This document shows, in pieces, positions 60,059 to 64,000 of a stretch of 64,000 bases of DNA. The position numbers were made by a program, and so were the translations under genes. This DNA is from Synechococcus sp. CBW1107. Lineage in GTDB: Bacteria > Cyanobacteriota > Cyanobacteriia > PCC-6307 > Cyanobiaceae. The notes under the pieces are model-generated. The model did no database searches. It had not been told where the DNA came from and saw only the letters and a program-made list of their open reading frames with translations. The stretch is taken from the NCBI RefSeq assembly GCF_015841355.1, contig NZ_CP064908.1, positions 1-64,000 on the forward strand, written 5' to 3'. Every line of letters starts with the position of its first letter. Position 1 is the stretch's first letter.

Positions 60059-60754
60059 ATGGCCCTCGAGGCTCGTCATCTCAGCGTGCGCCGTGGAGAG
60101 GGGCTGGCCCTGGAGGACATCAGCTTTCGGCTCGAGCCCGGCACGCTCACCGCCCTGGTGGGGCCCAATGGCGCCGGCAAGAGCACCCTGCTCCAGGCGA
60201 TCGAAGGCCAGATCCCCCTGGTCTCCGGTGAACTTCTGCTCGATGGTGAGCCGCTCACCCCCCGTCTGGCCCGGCGCCAGCTGGCCTTGATGCCCCAGCG
60301 GGGTGAGATTGCCTGGCAGTTCCCGATCAGCGTGCGTGAGCTGGTGGGCCTCGGCCGGCTGATGTCGGCCCGGCCCGGCTGCTGCGCCGTGGAGGCGGCC
60401 CTGCAGCGGGTTGGGATCGATGGCCTGGCCTCACGCCGCCTCGATCAGCTTTCCGGCGGCCAGCAGCAACGGGCCCTGCTGGCCCGCCTGCTGGTGCAGC
60501 CCGCCTCGGTGCTGCTGCTGGACGAACCCTGCGCGGCAATCGATCCTCCCTCCCGTACCCAGCTGCTGCAGGTGATGGGCCAGTTAAGAGATGCCGGCTT
60601 CACCCTGCTGGTGAGCAGCCACGACTGGGGCCATGATCTCGACGCGTATGACCGCGTGCTGGTCATCGACCGCCGGCTCCTGGCCGATGGCCCCCCGGCT
60701 TCGGTGCGTCACTCGCTGGGGGACCTGCGACTGGGGAACCATTGCTGCGGCTGA
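60059..60754 (+). CDS. znuC: Zinc ABC transporter ATP-binding protein ZnuC
   Basis: 231-aa ABC ATPase energising zinc import. Walker A VGPNGAGKSTLL, Q-loop MPQRGEIAW, signature LSGGQQQRALLARLL, Walker B VLLLDEPCAAID, H-switch SSHDWGHD. ATG 60059; the open region upstream (from 59882) lies over the divergent promoter. Its partner znuB lies 2.2 kb further, on the other side of zur and the inserted IS256. Confidence 0.95.
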   Translation: MALEARHLSVRRGEGLALEDISFRLEPGTLTALVGPNGAGKSTLLQAIEGQIPLVSGELLLDGEPLTPRLARRQLALMPQRGEIAWQFPISVRELVGLGRLMSARPGCCAVEAALQRVGIDGLASRRLDQLSGGQQQRALLARLLVQPASVLLLDEPCAAIDPPSRTQLLQVMGQLRDAGFTLLVSSHDWGHDLDAYDRVLVIDRRLLADGPPASVRHSLGDLRLGNHCCG

Positions 60755-60765
60755 TGCGTGAGTCC

Positions 60766-60934
60766 TCAGGGGTCCGCCGTGGCGGATTGGCGGCAGCTGG
60801 AGCAGCGGCCGAAGTATTCCAGGGTGTGAAAGAGCAGCTCGAAGCCATGGGCCGCCTCGGGTTGGGGCTGGATGCCATGCATCGGACAGTGATCCAGAGG
60901 CAGCGTCAGGCCGCAGGACACGCAGGTGAGGTGG
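60766..60934 (-). pseudogene. zur: zur 3' fragment (zinc-binding domain)
   Basis: Minus-strand reading gives HLTCVSCGLTLPLDHCPMHG, then AAHGFELLFHTLEYFGRCSS CRQSATADP (split here for length), the dimerisation and zinc-binding half of a Fur-family repressor with two CxxC pairs. It is separated from its DNA-binding half (62611-62863) by the IS256 element. Stop TGA at 60766-60768, 12 bp past the znuC stop on the other strand. This fragment lacks a start and is not expected to be made. Confidence 0.9.
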
Positions 60935-60965
60935 GCTGGCGTCCCCGGCAGTGGTGTAAATCCCC
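60927..60965. repeat. IS256-type left end: target duplication and terminal inverted repeat
   Basis: Target copy TGAGGTGG (60927-60934), then element end GCTGGCGTCC...GTGGTGTAAATCCC. The GTGGTGTAAA core matches perfectly the reverse complement at 62585-62595; overall about two thirds of the terminal 40 bases pair, so the inverted repeat is imperfect. Confidence 0.9.
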
Positions 60966-62610
60966 AGGGCCTCAGCCCGGCGTAGCCGGGCTGAGCGTCC
61001 GCACCTCAGGCGATCGGCTCCACGGCTGACGTTGCAAGGGGTGGGCAGGCCCGTTTCCCTGGTTTGAGAACCACCTCAACCAGACAGACCATGCCCAAGA
61101 CCCATGCTGCCGTACCTGAGCTGGCCTCGCTACTCGATGGCAGCAGTGCCGGGGAGCTGATCCCTGAACTGGCACGCCACGGCCTGCAGCAGCTGATCGA
61201 GCTGGAGCTCGCTGCCTTCCTCGGTGCGGACTGGCACGAGCGCACCGAGGAGCGGCTCGGCCACCGCAACGGCTACCGGCCTCGCACCCTGACCACCCAG
61301 GTGGGGGATCTGGCACTGCAGATCCCGAAACTGCGCGCGGGCAGCTTCCTCCCCTCGATCCTCGAACCCCGCCGCCGGGTTGATCAGGCCCTGTACGCGG
61401 TGATCATGGAGGCTTACATCGGTGGGGTCTCGACCCGCAAGGTCGATGCCCTGGTGGCGGCGCTCGGCTCCCAGAGCGGCATCTCCAAGTCGCAGGTGAG
61501 TCGCATCTGTCAGGAGATCGACCAGCAGGTGCAGGCGTTCCTGGGCCGGCCGCTGGAGAGCAGCGGCTACGCCTACGTCTACCTCGATGCCACCTACCTC
61601 AAGGGGCGGCTGGGCAAGGCTCAGCAGGTCTGCTCCCGCGCCGTCGTCGTCGCCATGGGGGTGAACGAGGACGGGCGCCGGGAGTTGCTGGGCCTCAAGG
61701 TGGGCGACAGCGAGAGCGAGCCCTTCTGGGCGGAGTTCATCGCCCACCTCAAGGAGCGAGGCCTCGCTGGCGTCAAGCTGGTGATCTCTGACGCCCACAG
61801 CGGACTCACCAAGGCCATCCGACGGCAGCTGCAGGGCAGCGTCTGGCAGCGCTGCCGGGTCCACTTTGCCCGCAACCTGCTGCAGTGCGTTCCCAAGGCT
61901 CACCAGGGCATGGTCACCGCCGCCCTGCGCAGCGTGTTCGCTCAGGAGAGCGCGGAAGAGATCGAGTCCCGCTGGGATGATCTGGCGGCCTCGCTGGCGG
62001 AGCGCTTCCCCAAGGCCGCTGCGCTGATGCATGAGGCCAAGGAGGACGTGCTGGCGTTCCGCCACTTCCCCAAGGACCACTGGCGCAAGATCTGGAGCAC
62101 CAACCTGCTCGAGCGGGTCAACGAGGAAATCAAACGCCGCACCAGGGTCGTCGGCATCTTCCCCAACGACGCGTCGATCACCCGCCTGGTGGGCGCGGTA
62201 CTGCTGGAGCAGCACGAGCACTGGCAGCTGGAGGGCCGGCGCATGTTCTCAGCCGAGAGCATGGCGACCATCCCGGAGCTGGATGCCATCCCTGCTCTCC
62301 AGGCCCTCAGCACCTGAGAGAGGCAGGACGCAGGCCCCAGGTGATCGAGGCTGCAGCGCCCCCAGAGGGCGCAGCGGCCTTGATCGCAGCCCGGGGGCCG
62401 GCCGCTGCCACCTCCAGGCCGCAGAAGTCACTCCAACTCACAACACATCCGCAAGCTGACGAAAGACTTGACAAGTCATTCGTCCTGATTCATCGTGATT
62501 GAACGAGGCGCATCTGCACCTCCGGAATGACAGCCCGTCATTCCACCCTGTTCACCCTCTGACTAGGGCATTCGGGCCTCGGGTTTTACACCACGCAAAG
62601 GGACGCGGCC
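60935..62610 (+). mobile_element. IS256-type insertion sequence disrupting zur (1676 bp)
   Basis: Element ends are defined by the shared GTGGTGTAAA core and the flanking perfect 8-bp duplications TGAGGTGG (60927-60934 and 62611-62618). It encodes one intact IS256-family transposase on plus. About 290 bp after the transposase stop are noncoding. Removing the element and one duplication restores the zur frame ...RERDTHHLTCVSCG..., total about 137 codons. Confidence 0.93.
61091..62317 (+). CDS. IS256 family transposase (mutator type)
   Basis: 408-aa DDE transposase. Catalytic residues D166 (VYLDATYLKG), D234 (VISDAHSGLTKA) and E341 (STNLLERVNEEIKRR), with the upstream zinc-like GHRNGYRPRTLTTQVGDLAL, IPKLRAGSF and MEAYIGGVSTRKV. 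ATG 61091 is used; an in-frame start at 61064 is possible. The ORF is intact, so the element could move again. Confidence 0.96.
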   Translation: MPKTHAAVPELASLLDGSSAGELIPELARHGLQQLIELELAAFLGADWHERTEERLGHRNGYRPRTLTTQVGDLALQIPKLRAGSFLPSILEPRRRVDQALYAVIMEAYIGGVSTRKVDALVAALGSQSGISKSQVSRICQEIDQQVQAFLGRPLESSGYAYVYLDATYLKGRLGKAQQVCSRAVVVAMGVNEDGRRELLGLKVGDSESEPFWAEFIAHLKERGLAGVKLVISDAHSGLTKAIRRQLQGSVWQRCRVHFARNLLQCVPKAHQGMVTAALRSVFAQESAEEIESRWDDLAASLAERFPKAAALMHEAKEDVLAFRHFPKDHWRKIWSTNLLERVNEEIKRRTRVVGIFPNDASITRLVGAVLLEQHEHWQLEGRRMFSAESMATIPELDAIPALQALST

Positions 62611-62618
62611 TGAGGTGG
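62580..62618. repeat. IS256-type right end: terminal inverted repeat and target duplication
   Basis: Right terminus contains TTTTACACCACGCAAAGGGA and ends at 62610, followed by the target copy TGAGGTGG at 62611-62618. Confidence 0.9.
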
Positions 62619-62863
62619 TGGGTGTCCCGCTCCCGGGGGGCATAGAGGGCCTCGCCGCTGGGGAGGTGGCGGCAGCGGGCCAGTCCCAGGCGCTGGAGCT
62701 GGCGCAGGTGCCGGTAGACCGTGGCCAGCCCGATCGGCTGGCCGTTGAGACGCAGGCGCTGATGCAGGTCCTGCCCGGAGAGCTCCTCGGGGCTCTCGCG
62801 CAACATCGCCAGGACGCTCACCTGTTTGGCGTTGAGTTGCTGGGTGGCCGCCTCGGAATCCAT
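62611..62863 (-). pseudogene. zur: zur 5' fragment (DNA-binding domain of zinc repressor)
   Basis: The reading QQLNAKQVSVLAMLRE...SGQDLHQRLRLNGQPIGLATVYRHLRQLQRLGLARC is the winged helix of Fur-family repressors, with the recognition helix LATVYRHL. The frame continues into the IS and stops at 62552 after RPRPFAWCKT, so the product would be ~103 aa, lacking the dimerisation/zinc domain. ATG 62863; divergent from znuB. Repression is expected to be lost. Confidence 0.92.
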
Positions 62864-62934
62864 CGGTGTCTGTTCGGGCCCCTGGCCGGGATCTTATGCA
62901 GACCGGCCCCGTTCTTTCGCCCAGTGGCAGCCCG

Positions 62935-63738
62935 ATGAGCGCGAGCTGGTGGATACTGCCACTGGCCCTGGCCTTGCTCAGCGGCCTGCTCTGCCCCCTG
63001 GCGGGCACCCTTCTGCTGGTGCAGGGGCGACTGTTCCAGGCCAACCTCATCTCCCATGCGGTGCTGCCCGGTCTGGCGGTGGCGCTGGCGCTGGGCCTCG
63101 ATCCAGGTCTGGGTGGTGTGGTGAGCGGGGTGGCTGGCGCCCTGCTGGCGGAGCGGTTCAGCCGGCCCGCCAGCTCCGGCGGCCGTGGCGATGAGGCGGT
63201 GCTGAACACGGTGCTGGCCGGATTTCTGGGTCTTGGGGTGCTGCTGATTCCGCTGCTGCGCATCCGGGTGAACCTCGAAGCCGTGCTCTTCGGTGATCTG
63301 CTCGCGGCTGGACTACCGGATCTGCTGCGCACCGGCCTGTCGCTGTTGGCGGTGCTGGTGCTGCTGGCGTTCCGCTACCGCCAGCTGGTGTTTCTCGGTG
63401 TGGACCCTCTGGGGGCAGCCAGCTCCGGGCTGGCGGTGGGACGCCTGCGCCTGCTGCTCACCCTTGTGACCGCCCTGACGGTGGTGAGCGCGATGACAGC
63501 CGTGGGGGTGGTTCTGGTGATTGCTTTGATGGGGGCGCCGGCTCTGCTGGCCCTGGAGGGGGCGATCAGCCTGCGCCAGGCTCTGCTGCGGGGGGCGCTG
63601 ATCGGTTCCTTGCTGGCCGGCAGTGGCTTTCTGCTGGCGATCCAGCCAGCCATCAACCTGCCTCCCGGGCCCCTGATCGGCGTGCTGAGCCTGCTGCTGC
63701 TGCCCCTGGTGCTGCACCGCCGAGGGTCAGCCCGGTGA
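62935..63738 (+). CDS. znuB: Zinc ABC transporter permease ZnuB
   Basis: 267-aa ABC-3 family permease with about eight helices, including the family motif QGRLFQANLISHAVLPGLAVALAL and late SAMTAVGVVLVIALMGAPALLAL. ATG 62935 gives the expected N-terminal helix; the frame is open from 62866. Its leader lies opposite the zur start, so in the ancestral arrangement zur and znuB shared a divergent promoter. It no longer adjoins znuC but both are intact. Confidence 0.94.
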   Translation: MSASWWILPLALALLSGLLCPLAGTLLLVQGRLFQANLISHAVLPGLAVALALGLDPGLGGVVSGVAGALLAERFSRPASSGGRGDEAVLNTVLAGFLGLGVLLIPLLRIRVNLEAVLFGDLLAAGLPDLLRTGLSLLAVLVLLAFRYRQLVFLGVDPLGAASSGLAVGRLRLLLTLVTALTVVSAMTAVGVVLVIALMGAPALLALEGAISLRQALLRGALIGSLLAGSGFLLAIQPAINLPPGPLIGVLSLLLLPLVLHRRGSAR

Positions 63739-64000
63739 GAGCCAGCTCACCTGTCGCACCGGACCCTTGAGAAGGGTCAGCTCCAGGCTGGTGGCATCGA
63801 TCAGGGCAGCCTGGGGTTCCGCTCGGGAGGTGCCCGGCGCCGGTTTTGAGCTTTGCAGGGGTCGCAGGGCCAGCAGCAAGCGGTCGGTGGTGGGGTCGTA
63901 GCTCAGGCCGGTGCCCGGCTCCAGTTCCCAGCCCTCCAGGCGTTGCCGCCGTTCGCCGCCCCCGCGGCGGAGGGCGAGGATGGTTAGCTCGGGCCGCTCG
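63727..64000 (-). CDS. C-terminal part of an uncharacterised protein
   Basis: Frame open to the window edge encoding at least 90 residues ending LTLLKGPVRQVSWLSPG. It includes YDPTTDRLLLALRPLQSS and LIDATSLELTLL, which look like beta-sheet-rich sequence. Stop TGA at 63727-63729 gives a 12-bp 3' overlap with znuB. No family recognised; too incomplete to judge. Confidence 0.6.
   Translation of the reverse strand, partial: ERPELTILALRRGGGERRQRLEGWELEPGTGLSYDPTTDRLLLALRPLQSSKPAPGTSRAEPQAALIDATSLELTLLKGPVRQVSWLSPG

Noticed and set aside
61130-62221. 363-codon minus-strand frame within IS256
   Set aside because: Shadow of the transposase.
62552-62863. Treating the 103-codon frame as a complete small Fur-family regulator
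   Set aside because: Its last ~20 codons come from the IS256 end and the real C-terminal half is present beyond the element.

Overview
The window is a high-GC, gene-dense chromosomal segment of an alpha-cyanobacterium (Cyanobium / Vulcanococcus / Synechococcus-like picocyanobacterium). The evidence is form IA RuBisCO in a cso-type carboxysome locus, psaM, light-dependent and light-independent protochlorophyllide reductases, the acyl-ACP reductase / aldehyde deformylating oxygenase pair, BicA, and cyanobacterial NDH-1 subunits. The species cannot be fixed from sequence reading alone.

Layout. 1-1434 is dnaA from its first codon. 1438-15468 (minus strand) is a complete CO2-concentrating supercluster: csoS1, cbbL, cbbS, csoS2, csoSCA, csoS4A, csoS4B, csoS1E, a bacterioferritin-like gene, then ndhF4, ndhD4, chpX (the CO2-hydrating NDH-1 complex), a PCD-like RuBisCO assembly factor and the RuBisCO activase cbbX. 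15720-24204 is a chlorophyll/photosystem region: chlN-chlB and chlL on plus; por followed by two uncharacterised genes and a decayed zinc metallopeptidase on minus; then psaM and a CRR6-type NDH-1 assembly gene. 24685-34861 holds a TSUP permease, a lipoate ligase, a site-2 protease, trpF, and a minus-strand run creatininase-ado-aar-accA-SDR-folE that links fatty acid supply to alkane synthesis. 33569-36582 is rps1-like, tab2-like and pgeF. 36542-51416 holds redox and housekeeping genes (COG2509 flavoprotein, MBL-fold and HD proteins, gor, a response regulator, ferritin, type II sulfide:quinone reductase-like, acyltransferase, cysK, cation/calcium antiporter, bicA, Crp/Fnr regulator) and a few micro-ORFs.

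52329-63738 is a zinc-acquisition region: a CobW-type GTPase with a His-rich loop, an SLH/OprB porin behind a Zur-like box, a multicopper oxidase, znuA and znuC diverging from a second Zur-like box, zur and znuB. Two insertion sequences have landed here. An IS66-type element (55701-57393, 8-bp target duplication, 22-bp terminal inverted repeats) splits a predicted Gly/His-rich lipoprotein gene. An IS256-type element (60935-62610, 8-bp target duplication) splits the Zur repressor gene between its DNA-binding and zinc-binding halves. Both host genes rejoin in frame when the element and one duplication copy are removed, so the disruptions look recent. The predicted outcome is loss of Zur control with the operators still in place.

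The carbon genes work together: BicA imports bicarbonate, NDH-1 with ChpX converts CO2 to bicarbonate, and the alpha-carboxysome (CsoSCA, RuBisCO, shell) fixes it, with acRAF and CbbX for RuBisCO assembly and reactivation. No tRNA, rRNA or CRISPR array was recognised. Many genes are packed tail to tail, several with overlapping 3' ends.
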